Source: an uncultured Prevotella sp.
Lineage (GTDB): Bacteria > Bacteroidota > Bacteroidia > Bacteroidales > Bacteroidaceae
Length of the DNA stretch: 34,832 nt
Assembly: GCA_902798285.1 (NCBI GenBank)
Contig: CADBVZ010000026.1
Coordinates: 1 to 34,832 of the forward strand
Reading direction: 5' to 3'
Under the pieces are notes generated by a model. The model saw only the letters and a list, made by a program, of their open reading frames with translations. It was not told the origin of the DNA and searched no databases. Below are positions 1-7,774 of the stretch, one piece after another. Position numbers and translations under genes: made by a program. The first letter of the stretch is position 1; each line of letters starts with the position of its first letter.

Positions 1-150
1 TGCAATGCGTCCTCTGGAGTGGTGATGGCCACACAGTCCTCAACAAGTCGCTCCGTATCAATATCAACATCAACATGGCCAAAGGGATTGTATATCGTCA
101 AGGCAACTGTGGGTAAAGAGGAACTAACAGAAAAGGTGATAGTGAAATAG
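1..150 (+). CDS. 3' end of a secreted protein with a type IX-like C-terminal sorting tail (partial)
   Basis: Frame 1 is open from the window edge to a TAG at 148-150. Only the last 49 residues are present. The final part reads KGLYIVKATVGKEELTEKV followed by IVK and the stop. A Gly-Leu-Tyr-Ile-Val-Lys strand, a short Gly-Lys turn and a terminal Lys-Val-Ile-Val-Lys strand is the usual ending of Bacteroidetes type IX secretion C-terminal domains (Por secretion tail). The Ser/Thr-rich part before it fits a linker. From this I infer an exported or surface-attached protein; its catalytic or binding part lies outside the window. A palindromic terminator follows 52 bp downstream. The tail identification is by motif only. 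Confidence 0.6.
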   Translation, partial: CNASSGVVMATQSSTSRSVSISTSTWPKGLYIVKATVGKEELTEKVIVK

Positions 151-201
151 CACTTCCTACAAAGTAGCAGAAGATATTATCAAAACTTTTATAATGAACA
201 G

Positions 202-232
202 ATAAATCCATCGGCAGTGCCGATGGATTTAT
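202..232 (+). terminator. Strong palindromic terminator after the partial secreted-protein gene
   Basis: A 15-bp perfect stem, ATAAATCCATCGGCA (202-216) and its complement (218-232), with a nominal one-base centre. It is followed by T/A-rich sequence and a second small palindrome, CGATTA-AA-TAATCG (234-247). It separates the upstream gene from the HU-like gene. The T-tract is weak, so function as an intrinsic terminator is inferred. Confidence 0.6.
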
Positions 233-327
233 TCGATTAAATAATCGCCTATCCGATTCGGGGTGGAAAAGTGTGGACAGCACTAAAAATAATCGGCCTT
301 CTACATACATATCTGGGAAAAAAGCAG

Positions 328-335
328 TACCTTTG
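328..335 (+). promoter_or_regulatory. Bacteroidetes -7 box (TACCTTTG) for the HU-like gene
   Basis: TACCTTTG matches the Bacteroidetes -7 consensus TAnnTTTG and lies 25 bp before the ATG at 361. I see no good TTTG at the -33 distance, so the promoter may be weak or activated. Confidence 0.45.
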
Positions 336-360
336 CATGGTTTTTTGAAAAATAGAAAAT

Positions 361-981
361 ATGCCAAGGAAGAAAAGCGGATTTCCGTATGAGGTTCATC
401 CAACGCCTGTAAAGGGGAAGGATGGACGAAATATAGTTTATGCAAGGCCTGCCAAGGGACTGAAAATTGGTATCACCGAGCTGGATAAATACTGCGCCAA
501 ACACTACGCTACGAGAGACGGCGAGGTGGAATTCGTACTCAAGGAGTTCGTGAAAGCTGCAGCAGAACTGATGGCTGAGGGCTACAGGGTGGATACGCCT
601 ATCGGATCGTTCGTGCCAAAGTTGGGACTGAAGCGCGAGATAACGGATCCTGACAAGGTGAGAAACAGTGACGTGGTGCTGGAGGGAGTGGACTACAACC
701 CAGGTAAGATATGGAACAAATCCATCAACGGGTGGCTCTTCAACGGATTCCTACGTGTAGAGAATCCTAACACTCAGGAGATCATGCAAGACACTGAGCG
801 ACTGGAGAAGGCGCTTACGGAATGTCTTAAGGCGGGGTATGTGACAGTGGCCAGCTTTGCTAGGCATGCCCACCTTACGAGATACTCTGCACGTAAGCAG
901 TTGGAGGCATGGACAAAGGGCGAAAAACCCAGATTGATGAAGTCGAAACTCAGCAAGACAGACATATATACAGAGATATAA
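361..981 (+). CDS. HU-related DNA-binding protein with C-terminal HTH-like segment
   Basis: 206 aa. The N-terminal ~130 residues look like the Bacteroidetes HU-related family: a basic start (MPRKKSGFPYEV), a helical segment ending in VLKEFVKAAAELMAEGYRV, then GSFVPKLGL and a strand-rich stretch (VVLEGVDYNPGKIW). This resembles an HU/IHF-like fold with an extended beta region, and a DNA-architectural role is inferred. After about residue 140 there is a helical part with TVASFARHAHLTRYSARKQL, which reads as a helix-turn-helix and is longer than in a plain HU-like protein. It lies upstream of, and in the same direction as, an iteron-like array and a VapE-type ATPase gene, so it may act as their accessory DNA-bending or regulatory protein. 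The start is the first ATG after the -7 box. Family call fairly firm; target unknown. Confidence 0.75.
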   Translation: MPRKKSGFPYEVHPTPVKGKDGRNIVYARPAKGLKIGITELDKYCAKHYATRDGEVEFVLKEFVKAAAELMAEGYRVDTPIGSFVPKLGLKREITDPDKVRNSDVVLEGVDYNPGKIWNKSINGWLFNGFLRVENPNTQEIMQDTERLEKALTECLKAGYVTVASFARHAHLTRYSARKQLEAWTKGEKPRLMKSKLSKTDIYTEI

Positions 982-1063
982 TACATACAAAACTATGCCG
1001 ACTGTGCCGGTGGTGATACGATTCATCTGGCTGTCAGATAGTTAATGGAGGCTATGTTTGCTT

Positions 1064-1085
1064 AAAACCATGCCGAAACCATGCC
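1064..1085. repeat. Left 22-nt inverted repeat of the VapE module
   Basis: Two head-to-tail 11-mers, AAAACCATGCC and GAAACCATGCC. The reverse complement of 3410-3431 downstream of the VapE gene matches this block at 20 of 22 positions; the only differences are C versus T at the same place in each 11-mer. The gene-free stretch 982-1306 contains this repeat, a possible -7 box TATGTTTG at 1053-1060, the iteron array at 1121-1183, and otherwise nothing I recognise. Confidence 0.7.
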
Positions 1086-1120
1086 ATAACATTGCCCATT
1101 AGAATTTATAGCGTTGAAAT

Positions 1121-1183
1121 TTGGGTATAGGCGAACGATCGTTTGAGTATAGGCGAACAATCGTTTGGGTATAGGCGAACGAT
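1121..1183. repeat. Iteron-like 22-bp tandem repeat (three copies)
   Basis: Copies start at 1121, 1143 and 1165 on an exact 22-bp period. The shared core is TTGGGTATAGGCGAACGATC, with G-to-A changes in copy 2, and copy 3 stops after GAACGAT. Copy 1 contains the perfect palindrome AACGATCGTT (1134-1143). A period of two helical turns places each site on the same face of DNA, as in plasmid iterons. The array ends about 125 bp before the VapE-type gene, so it may be a replication-initiation or operator site for that protein or for the HU-like protein. Function is inferred. Confidence 0.75.
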
Positions 1184-1306
1184 GGAAACAACCGTCTAAA
1201 GTCCCTGCTATCAGGTAGCGGAACCCCACGGAAGACTATCTATTCCCCAATGAAAGATAATCCCTTCCAACGAAACAATAGTAAAGGAACAAACATACAG
1301 AGATAA

Positions 1307-3397
1307 ATGAAGATTACTAAGATCAACACTAAGACGGGCCAGTTTGGCGCTCCCGTCTCTTCAGAACTGAGTGCCATCGTAGAGCGCATGCGCTCTGAGA
1401 AAACCAAAGAGTCAGCCAGTCGTATAGCAGCTATTGCGCTGAAGTCGCGTCTGATGATGAAGGAGGGAGCACCTCGCTTCTTTATGAAGGAGAGCGACTT
1501 GCTGCCATACCTGATATTTACTGCTACCTTCGGACGTAGCAACCTTTCGAAACCCATCGGATTTACAGGGCTTGTAATGCTGAACATCCCTTGTCCTGAA
1601 GGCATCCGTCAGGTGGCGGAGATGCGTCGAAGGGTGAGTCAGATACCTTATACGCTACTGGCTTTTGCTGGTGTGAGTGGAGTAACGCTGAAGGTAATAG
1701 TGAAATGCGAATATCAATCGGAAATACTTGATACCGAGGACTATACAGCATTCCTATGCGATGCCCACGAGGGGGCTGCACGACTCTACACCTCATTGGC
1801 TCAGTGTGACTTATTGGTGAGTGAGGAACATCTGCTGAGGGGTTGTCGTATGAGCTATGATCCTCAGTTGTATTACAATCCAGAGGCTGTGGCTTTACCT
1901 GTGATTCGCGAGGAGGAGCATCCGCTTCAACCATACGAAGGTTCAAAAGCAGATGACAATGGTACTGTGGTGTGGTATCCTGACTCTCAGGAGATGGAAC
2001 GCATAGAACTGGAGTATCAGGTATGTCTCTCGAAGGCCATCGATGAATGTGGTGATAATGCTGAGGCTTGTCTGATGACGTTAGCTGGATATTGTCAGAA
2101 GGCAGCCCTTGAGGAAGAGGGTTGTGTGTCGCGTACGCAGTATATGAGTCGGTTTAAGAGTCTTGGCATCGATGTGATCCGAAGGGTTTTCCGCAATACT
2201 TATAAGAAGACATACAATGGCAAGCCCATCTCGCAGATGAATGATAAGGAGCGTATCATGCGTTGTATTGAGGATTTCCTGTCGCGACGTTACGAATTGC
2301 GCTATAATGTGGTGAAGGGTGTGACAGAGTTTCGTCTTAACGATTTGCGCTTCAAACCTTGGAAGCCGCTGACTGACAGAGAGTTGAAGTCGATGGTGGT
2401 AGAAGAGATGAAGGAAGGCGGTGAGAGTTGGATGAACGATATTCGTACCTACATCGAATCGGCTCATATTGACGACTACAACCCCATCCATGAGTTCTTG
2501 GCTGCATGTGGCGAATGGGATGGCAAGCGCAATTATATCGAGGAATTTGCGAAGCGTCTGCCCACGAACTACGTGGATTGGCCCAAGTATTTCCATCGCT
2601 GGTTCCTGGCTATGGTGGCTCAGGCTCTCAACATCAACAGCGACTACGGAAACTCGATGGTGCCTCTGCTCATTGGCGAACAGGGTTTCCTGAAGACGCA
2701 ATTCTGCAATCATATCCTGCCTGAGTCGATGCGTGAGTATTACATGAAGGATATCAAGATGGATAATGCAGAGCAAGTGGAGCGTGTGCTGGGGCGTATG
2801 TGGCTGGTGAATATTGATGAGTATGACTCGAAAACGGAACGCGAACAGGCGAAGATCAAGCGATTGTTGACGGAAAAGGATGTTCAGGTGCGTCACATGC
2901 GTTCTGAACAATACACGATGACGCCTCGTCTCTGTTCATTTATTGCCACCACCAACGATCTGACGCCACTGCCTTCAGGTGATGGTACACGCCGATATCT
3001 CTGCATTGAGGTAACTGGCAAGGTAGATATGAATGGTCAGATACCTTACAAGCAGATGTATGCCCAGGCTGTGTCTGAGTTGCGTAATCCTGACTGCATC
3101 TATTGGTTTACGAGCGATGATGAGCGCGAGATCCAGTTGCATAATAGTATGTACCAACAGGAATCGGCTCCTGAAATGATACTCTCACAGATCTTTGAAC
3201 CCACAGAACAACGCAAACATGAGAACTTCTGGACCACCACAGCTATTCAGAAGGAACTTGGTAATCATGGGGTGAAACCAACAGATATTCCCAACCTCAC
3301 CAATCTTGGCAAAGCTATTAAGAAACTGCGATGGCAGCGTGTCAAAACAAAAAATGATCGTGGTTATTATCTGCGACTCCGCAAGTCAGCCTCATGA
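1307..3397 (+). CDS. VirE N-terminal / VapE-type primase-helicase-like ATPase
   Basis: 696 aa. Residues ~1-190 resemble the VirE N-terminal (BT4734-like) domain found in Bacteroidetes replication-type proteins. The C-terminal half is a VapE (virulence-associated E) superfamily P-loop ATPase. Walker A is GEQGFLKT (457-464), Walker B is WLVNIDEYD (499-507), a sensor-like IATTND follows, then an arginine-finger segment GDGTRRY (558-564). A C-terminal domain of about 80 residues (from EQRKHENFWTTTAIQKELG) looks like a winged helix. Related proteins act in plasmid, phage and integrative-element replication; here the role is inferred. The gene is flanked by 22-nt inverted repeats and preceded by iterons. 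No integrase, relaxase or phage structural gene is in the window, so this may be a remnant or a stand-alone module. Confidence 0.82.
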   Translation: MKITKINTKTGQFGAPVSSELSAIVERMRSEKTKESASRIAAIALKSRLMMKEGAPRFFMKESDLLPYLIFTATFGRSNLSKPIGFTGLVMLNIPCPEGIRQVAEMRRRVSQIPYTLLAFAGVSGVTLKVIVKCEYQSEILDTEDYTAFLCDAHEGAARLYTSLAQCDLLVSEEHLLRGCRMSYDPQLYYNPEAVALPVIREEEHPLQPYEGSKADDNGTVVWYPDSQEMERIELEYQVCLSKAIDECGDNAEACLMTLAGYCQKAALEEEGCVSRTQYMSRFKSLGIDVIRRVFRNTYKKTYNGKPISQMNDKERIMRCIEDFLSRRYELRYNVVKGVTEFRLNDLRFKPWKPLTDRELKSMVVEEMKEGGESWMNDIRTYIESAHIDDYNPIHEFLAACGEWDGKRNYIEEFAKRLPTNYVDWPKYFHRWFLAMVAQALNINSDYGNSMVPLLIGEQGFLKTQFCNHILPESMREYYMKDIKMDNAEQVERVLGRMWLVNIDEYDSKTEREQAKIKRLLTEKDVQVRHMRSEQYTMTPRLCSFIATTNDLTPLPSGDGTRRYLCIEVTGKVDMNGQIPYKQMYAQAVSELRNPDCIYWFTSDDEREIQLHNSMYQQESAPEMILSQIFEPTEQRKHENFWTTTAIQKELGNHGVKPTDIPNLTNLGKAIKKLRWQRVKTKNDRGYYLRLRKSAS

Positions 3398-3409
3398 CGG
3401 CAGAGTAGC

Positions 3410-3431
3410 GGCATAGTTTCGGCATAGTTTT
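3410..3431. repeat. Right 22-nt inverted repeat of the VapE module
   Basis: Two head-to-tail 11-mers, GGCATAGTTTC and GGCATAGTTTT, starting 13 bp after the VapE stop. As a block they are the near-perfect inverse (20/22) of 1064-1085. Confidence 0.7.
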
Positions 3432-3434
3432 CGT

Positions 3435-3508
3435 AAAACATAGCCGCCCGTAAAATGTTTATTATCAGATGAATAGTATAAACATCGGCACGGACGGCTA
3501 TGTTTTTT
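3435..3508. terminator. Probable bidirectional terminator between convergent genes
   Basis: Arms AAAACATAGCCGCCCGT (3435-3451) and ACGGACGGCTATGTTTT (3490-3506) pair over 17 bp with one mismatch around a loop of 38 nt. T residues continue on the plus strand to 3508, and the A-run at the left gives Ts on the minus strand. It sits between the VapE gene and the minus-strand ORF at 3515. The long loop is unusual for an intrinsic terminator. Confidence 0.5.
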
Positions 3509-3514
3509 GGCATT

Positions 3515-3703
3515 CTATTTAAAAATGGAGGTGCAATAATCCTGATACAGCTTCTTATAGGGAGATTTATCGTCTAATTGGCTTATCAATTGCTTGGCGC
3601 ATTCGACTAGATCGCCACCAAATTCCTGGATGATGGCAGGTGACTTGGTGAAGTCTCTAAATAAGCCTATAAAGATGACGTGGAACTCATCCTTATGATA
3701 CAT
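3515..3703 (-). CDS. Short orphan ORF of unknown function (possible gene remnant)
   Basis: 62 aa from ATG at 3703. The same frame is open a further 18 codons upstream, to a TAA, with no start codon. The product looks protein-like: alternating hydrophobic and acidic residues with HVIFIGLFRDF near the start and YKKLYQDYC near the end. It has no signal peptide or membrane segment. It lies downstream of lpd on the same strand and ends at the bidirectional hairpin. I do not recognise the family. It could be a small real gene or the 3' stub of a larger, deleted gene. Confidence 0.35.
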   Translation of the reverse strand: MYHKDEFHVIFIGLFRDFTKSPAIIQEFGGDLVECAKQLISQLDDKSPYKKLYQDYCTSIFK

Positions 3704-3775
3704 CTCGAGATTGAGCTGACGGAAAGTATTGTCTAAACTCTTGCATTTCGCTTAATCTTTAATTGTTACTCTTGC

Positions 3776-5017
3776 TTATTCTGCCGCTGATTTGAGTATC
3801 TCGGAGAGCGTAGGATGGATGTGTACCATATCGGCGAGTTCACTAAGCGTGGTGTGCTTGCACATGAGGACGCTGACCTCCTGAATAATATCGGCACTAT
3901 GAGCGCCATAGGCATGACAGCCTAAGATTCCGCCAACCGGGTTCACGAATAACTTCAGCATTCCTTCTGTCTCACCCATAGCAAGAGCCTTGCCGTTGGC
4001 GCGCCAAAAAGACTTACGGCACTCGTAAGCAATGCCTTGAGCCTTGAGTTGGTCTTCTGTAGGACCGACACAAGCGGCCTCGGGAGAGGTAAAGATGGCA
4101 GCGGGCATGATGTCGAAACGGATACCATCGGTCTTACCCAAAATCTGATTGACAACATGAACAGCTTGCATCTCGGCAGCATGAGCGAGCATCTGACGGG
4201 CATTGCAATCGCCGATGACATAGAGGTGAGAGGTGAGAGGTGAGAGGTGAGAGTTTACCTCAAAGTCCTCATCCACAGGAATGGCGCCATTAGGGGCGAG
4301 AGTGACACCTAAAGCCTCAAGATTCAGCCCCTCGGTGCGTGGTTTGCGACCCGTGGCCATGAGGATGACATCGGCATCAATGTCAGACAGATTCTGCACG
4401 GCGGTCTTCATCTTAAAGGTAATACCACGCTTCTCAAGCGTCTTGCGGAGGCGCTTGGCAATGTCGCTATCGAGGGCAGGGAGGCACTCCTTGAGATACT
4501 CAATAACCGTCACCTCGGAGCCAAAACGACTGAAGACACTGGCAAACTCCATACCGATGACACCTGCACCAATGATAGCGAGGCGCTTAGGCAGAGTTTC
4601 GAGCTGTAGCAACCCAGTGGAATCGACCACACGCGGATCGGTCTTAACGCCTTCGATGGGAAGCCATTTGGTTTCGGAACCTGTGGCTATGATGATGTTA
4701 TCAGCGGTGTAGTCATTAACCGTATGAGCATCCACGAAAGCAGCCTTCTCACGCACCAATGTGATGTTGGGATGTGAGAGAATGCCCTCAACCCCCTGAC
4801 GTAGCTGGGGTACTACCTGAGCCATACGCTCACGAGCCTCAGCAAACGTGGCGGAGTGAACATAAGTCTTGGTAGGGATGCACCCCACATTGAGGCAGGT
4901 ACCTCCCACCTCACCAGCCTCGAAGATCGCAACCTTCAGACCCTGTTTGGCGGCATATTCAGCGGCGCGGTAACCGCCAGGGCCCGCGCCGATGATAATC
5001 AAATCAGCTTTTTCCAT
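3776..5017 (-). CDS. lpdA: Dihydrolipoyl dehydrogenase (L-protein of glycine cleavage)
   Basis: 413 aa FAD/NAD-dependent flavoprotein that reoxidises the dihydrolipoyl arm of GcvH. The FAD-binding motif GAGPGG is at residues 10-15, the redox disulfide is C41/C46 in GGTCLNVGCIPTK, a second Rossmann motif GAGVIGMEFAS binds NAD, GDCNARQMLAHAAE completes FAD contacts, and the C-terminal catalytic HPTLSE is present. It is shorter than the usual 450-470 residues, mainly because the segment after the disulfide helix is compact. A 7-bp tandem repeat (4222-4253) encodes an unusual stretch NSHLSPLTSHL just before the YVIGDC strand. It is the last gene of the gcv operon; its ATG lies in a heptamer tract that also holds the gcvPB stop. 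The identification is firm; the operon position points to the glycine cleavage L-protein, though it could also serve other lipoyl complexes. Confidence 0.95.
   Translation of the reverse strand: MEKADLIIIGAGPGGYRAAEYAAKQGLKVAIFEAGEVGGTCLNVGCIPTKTYVHSATFAEARERMAQVVPQLRQGVEGILSHPNITLVREKAAFVDAHTVNDYTADNIIIATGSETKWLPIEGVKTDPRVVDSTGLLQLETLPKRLAIIGAGVIGMEFASVFSRFGSEVTVIEYLKECLPALDSDIAKRLRKTLEKRGITFKMKTAVQNLSDIDADVILMATGRKPRTEGLNLEALGVTLAPNGAIPVDEDFEVNSHLSPLTSHLYVIGDCNARQMLAHAAEMQAVHVVNQILGKTDGIRFDIMPAAIFTSPEAACVGPTEDQLKAQGIAYECRKSFWRANGKALAMGETEGMLKLFVNPVGGILGCHAYGAHSADIIQEVSVLMCKHTTLSELADMVHIHPTLSEILKSAAE
4222..4253. repeat. In-frame 7-bp tandem repeat inside lpdA
   Basis: Four exact copies of AGAGGTG (4222-4249) plus AGAG. 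On the coding strand it reads as repeated CTCACCT/CTCTCAC and encodes the Ser/His/Leu/Pro/Thr-rich NSHLSPLTSHL. Because 7 is not a multiple of 3, loss or gain of one unit would shift the frame. Confidence 0.85.
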
Positions 5018-5046
5018 TGAACATTGAACATTGATTATTGAACATT
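5016..5046. repeat. 7-bp tandem repeat at the gcvPB/lpdA junction
   Basis: Heptamers ATTGAAC, ATTGAAC, ATTGATT, ATTGAAC, then ATT. The tract spans the last codons and stop of gcvPB (NVQ-stop) and runs into the lpdA start codon. It differs in sequence from the lpdA and gcvPA tracts but has the same 7-bp period. Confidence 0.8.
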
Positions 5047-6447
5047 CTCAGCCTGAAGCTGACGATACGTCGTAACCGGATGTTTGGCAGCAAGGACATC
5101 GTCGACACGGCCGATAGGCGTATCATGGGGCGCAGACTTCACCAATTCAGGATCGGTCTTAGCCTCCTCGGCTATCTTGCGCATCACGGCGATAAAGCCA
5201 TCAAGCGTTTCCTTAGACTCATTCTCCGTAGGCTCAATCATGAGACTTTCGTGGAAGAGCAAGGGGAAATAGATGGTGGGGGCATGATAGCCATAGTCGA
5301 GCAGACGCTTAGCCACATCCATCGTAGTGACACCCGTAGACTTATCCTTCAAGCCATCGAACACGAACTCATGGCAACAAGTGGTGTCGATGGGGAGTTC
5401 ATAGACATCCTTCAGCGACTCCTTGATGTAGTTGGCATTGAGTGTGGCCAACGGACCAACCATCTTCACCTGGTCGCGACCTAAGGAGAGGATATAGGCA
5501 TAAGCGCGCATCATCACACCGAAGTTGCCATGATAAGGCGACACGAAGGGGAAGAACTCCTGCAAGCCCTCGCGAACACCCACAGGACCAGAGCCAGGAC
5601 CACCTCCGCCATGAGGGGTGGAGAACGTCTTATGGAGGTTGATATGCATCACATCGAAGCCCATATCACCAGGGCGACAAGCGCCTAACATGGGATTCAG
5701 GTTGGCTCCATCGTAATACATCAAGCCACCAGCCTCATGGATGAGTTGAGCAATCTCAGGAATACGCGTCTCGAAAAGGCCCAGCGTATTGGGATTGGTC
5801 ATCATCATGGCAGCAATCTCAGCACCCTGCTCAGCAACAATGCGCTTCAGGTCCTCGAAATCCACCTGACCATTAGCCAATGATTTCACCTCAACAATCT
5901 CTAATCCGCAAACGGCTGCCGAGGCAGGATTGGTGCCATGGGCAGAGTTGGGCACGATGACCTTCTTACGCTGAAGATCGCCACGTGAGCGGTGGTAGTT
6001 GTCGATGACCATCAATCCCGTCAATTCACCATGAGCACCAGCATAGGGCTTGAAGGTGAAATGAGCCAGACCCGTAAGGGCACAAAGCGAACGCTCGAGC
6101 ATGATGATGAGGGCACGGGCACCAGCAACCGTCTCTTGAGGCATTGTGGGATGCAGGTTTTGGAACTGAGGCTGGGCAGCCATCTCCTCATTGATCTTCG
6201 GATTGTACTTCATGGTACAAGAACCGAGGGGATAGAAGCCCGTATCTACACCGAAGTTATTATTTGAGAGGTTGGTGTAATGGCGTACCACCGTTAACTC
6301 GTCGCACTCAGGTAATGCTGCATCGTCAGCACGACGCATAGAAGCAGGAACCTCGTAAGAGCCAAAATTGTTTCTCGGCAGGCTGTAACCCTTGCGGCCC
6401 TCTTTGGAGAGCTCAAATATCAGATTTCCGTATAACTTATTATTCAT
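5035..6447 (-). CDS. gcvPB: Glycine dehydrogenase (decarboxylating) subunit 2, P-protein beta
   Basis: 470 aa, the usual length for the catalytic half of a split P-protein. The PLP-binding lysine is K273 in [20 protein letters not shown], and [10 protein letters not shown] and [11 protein letters not shown] are typical of the family. With GcvPA it decarboxylates glycine and passes the aminomethyl group to lipoyl-GcvH. Its ATG overlaps the gcvPA stop by 4 bp (ATGA), so translational coupling of the two subunits is expected. Its own stop lies inside a heptamer tract leading into lpdA. Confidence 0.96.
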   Translation of the reverse strand: MNNKLYGNLIFELSKEGRKGYSLPRNNFGSYEVPASMRRADDAALPECDELTVVRHYTNLSNNNFGVDTGFYPLGSCTMKYNPKINEEMAAQPQFQNLHPTMPQETVAGARALIIMLERSLCALTGLAHFTFKPYAGAHGELTGLMVIDNYHRSRGDLQRKKVIVPNSAHGTNPASAAVCGLEIVEVKSLANGQVDFEDLKRIVAEQGAEIAAMMMTNPNTLGLFETRIPEIAQLIHEAGGLMYYDGANLNPMLGACRPGDMGFDVMHINLHKTFSTPHGGGGPGSGPVGVREGLQEFFPFVSPYHGNFGVMMRAYAYILSLGRDQVKMVGPLATLNANYIKESLKDVYELPIDTTCCHEFVFDGLKDKSTGVTTMDVAKRLLDYGYHAPTIYFPLLFHESLMIEPTENESKETLDGFIAVMRKIAEEAKTDPELVKSAPHDTPIGRVDDVLAAKHPVTTYRQLQAENVQ

Positions 6448-7760
6448 AGGGCAGCCATTTTTACGAGTTTGTCAATTTCTTCCTTCGTACGCTTCTCGGT
6501 AACGGCAAAGAGGAATCCATCCTCAAAACGCACACCACCAAGGATACCAGCCTCGATGAAACGCTGGTAAAGCGTATCGATGTCACCGTCGTACTTTACA
6601 TAGAACTCATTGAAGAAAGGCTTGTCGTATGCCAACGAGAAACGTCCAGTCTTCAATAGTTCGTCGCAGAGATAATGGGCTCCTGCATAGGAGAGCTCAG
6701 CAGCCTCCTTCAGTCCCTGCTTACCCATCAACGACATATAGATCGTGACGAAGAGGGCCATAAGGCTCTGGTTGGAGCAGATATTTGAAGTGGCCTTCTG
6801 GCGACGGATATGCTGCTCGCGAGCCTGAAGGGTAAGCACAAAGGCACGTTGGTCGCGATTATCTCTCGTCATGCCAACGATACGACCAGGCATCTTACGG
6901 ATGAGCTTCTCCGTGCAGCACATGTATCCCACGTATGGGCCGCCGAATTGCATAGGTATACCAAGGCTCTGACCATCACCCACGGCGATATCGGCACCCC
7001 ACTCACCTGGTGTCTTCAGAACGGCGAGATCGGCAGCAACGCTATCCATGATAAAGAGAGCCTTCTGTTCATGACAAGCATCAGCAAAGCCAGTGAAGTC
7101 TTCCACAATGCCATAGACATTAGGCTGTTGCACGATAACGCCAGCTACCCCACCAGTTGAAAGTTGAGACTTGAGAGTGGAGAGTTTGGTGATGCCATCT
7201 TCAACAGGAAGAACTTCCAATTCAATGTCCTGATGGAGGGCATAAGTCTTCAGCACCTCAAAGGTGAGGGGATTGATGCAACCTGAAACAAGCACCTTAT
7301 TCTGTTTCTTGCCAGCAGCCACAGCCATCATCATGGCCTCGGCACAGGCGGTGGTACCATCGTACATCGAGGCATTAGAAATATCCATGCCTGTGAGTTC
7401 AGCCATCATAGACTGATACTCAAAGATATAGTGCAATGTGCCCTGAGATATCTCAGCCTGATACGGGGTGTAAGAAGTGAGGAACTCGGAGCGCTGGAGC
7501 AAACTGGGAATAACGGAGGGAGTGTAGTGGTCGTAGACGCCCATGCCAGCAAAACAGGTGAGCTGCTTGTTTTGTGAACCCAACAACTCAAATGCCTGGC
7601 GCACCTCCATCTCGCTGGCTCCCAACGGCAACTCATAGTCGCCCTTGAAGCGAATGGCATCAGGTATCTGGGCATAGAGTCCATCAAGACTCTCTACCCC
7701 AGCCTTCTCCATCATCGCTTGCAGATCCTCTTCAGTATGGGGAAAATATTTGTAATTCAT
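6444..7760 (-). CDS. gcvPA: Glycine dehydrogenase (decarboxylating) subunit 1, P-protein alpha
   Basis: 438 aa, normal length for the N-terminal half of a split P-protein. It has the N-terminal [13 protein letters not shown] segment, [19 protein letters not shown], then [21 protein letters not shown] and [20 protein letters not shown]. It forms the alpha-beta dimer with GcvPB; the PLP lysine is on GcvPB. A degenerate 7-bp repeat (7156-7183) encodes [11 protein letters not shown], a likely tolerated insertion in a loop. A long inverted repeat lies just upstream of its start, between it and gcvH. Confidence 0.95.
   Translation of the reverse strand: MNYKYFPHTEEDLQAMMEKAGVESLDGLYAQIPDAIRFKGDYELPLGASEMEVRQAFELLGSQNKQLTCFAGMGVYDHYTPSVIPSLLQRSEFLTSYTPYQAEISQGTLHYIFEYQSMMAELTGMDISNASMYDGTTACAEAMMMAVAAGKKQNKVLVSGCINPLTFEVLKTYALHQDIELEVLPVEDGITKLSTLKSQLSTGGVAGVIVQQPNVYGIVEDFTGFADACHEQKALFIMDSVAADLAVLKTPGEWGADIAVGDGQSLGIPMQFGGPYVGYMCCTEKLIRKMPGRIVGMTRDNRDQRAFVLTLQAREQHIRRQKATSNICSNQSLMALFVTIYMSLMGKQGLKEAAELSYAGAHYLCDELLKTGRFSLAYDKPFFNEFYVKYDGDIDTLYQRFIEAGILGGVRFEDGFLFAVTEKRTKEEIDKLVKMAAL
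7156..7183. repeat. Degenerate in-frame 7-bp repeat inside gcvPA
   Basis: Consecutive heptamers GTTGAAA, GTTGAGA, CTTGAGA and GTGGAGA. They encode part of a low-complexity Leu/Ser/Thr/Lys stretch ([10 protein letters not shown]) that interrupts otherwise well-conserved sequence. Confidence 0.65.
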
Positions 7761-7774
7761 AGATTTTTCTTTTT

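Noticed and set aside
1121-1183. CRISPR array
   Set aside because: The three repeats are directly adjacent with no spacers, and no cas genes are nearby.
2081-2911. Minus-strand ORF (276 aa) inside the VapE-type gene
   Set aside because: Antisense to the ATPase domain with Walker motifs; His/Leu-rich shadow product.
361-3431. Complete prophage or conjugative element
   Set aside because: No integrase, relaxase, tail or capsid gene is present; only the HU-like and VapE-type genes and repeats are supported.
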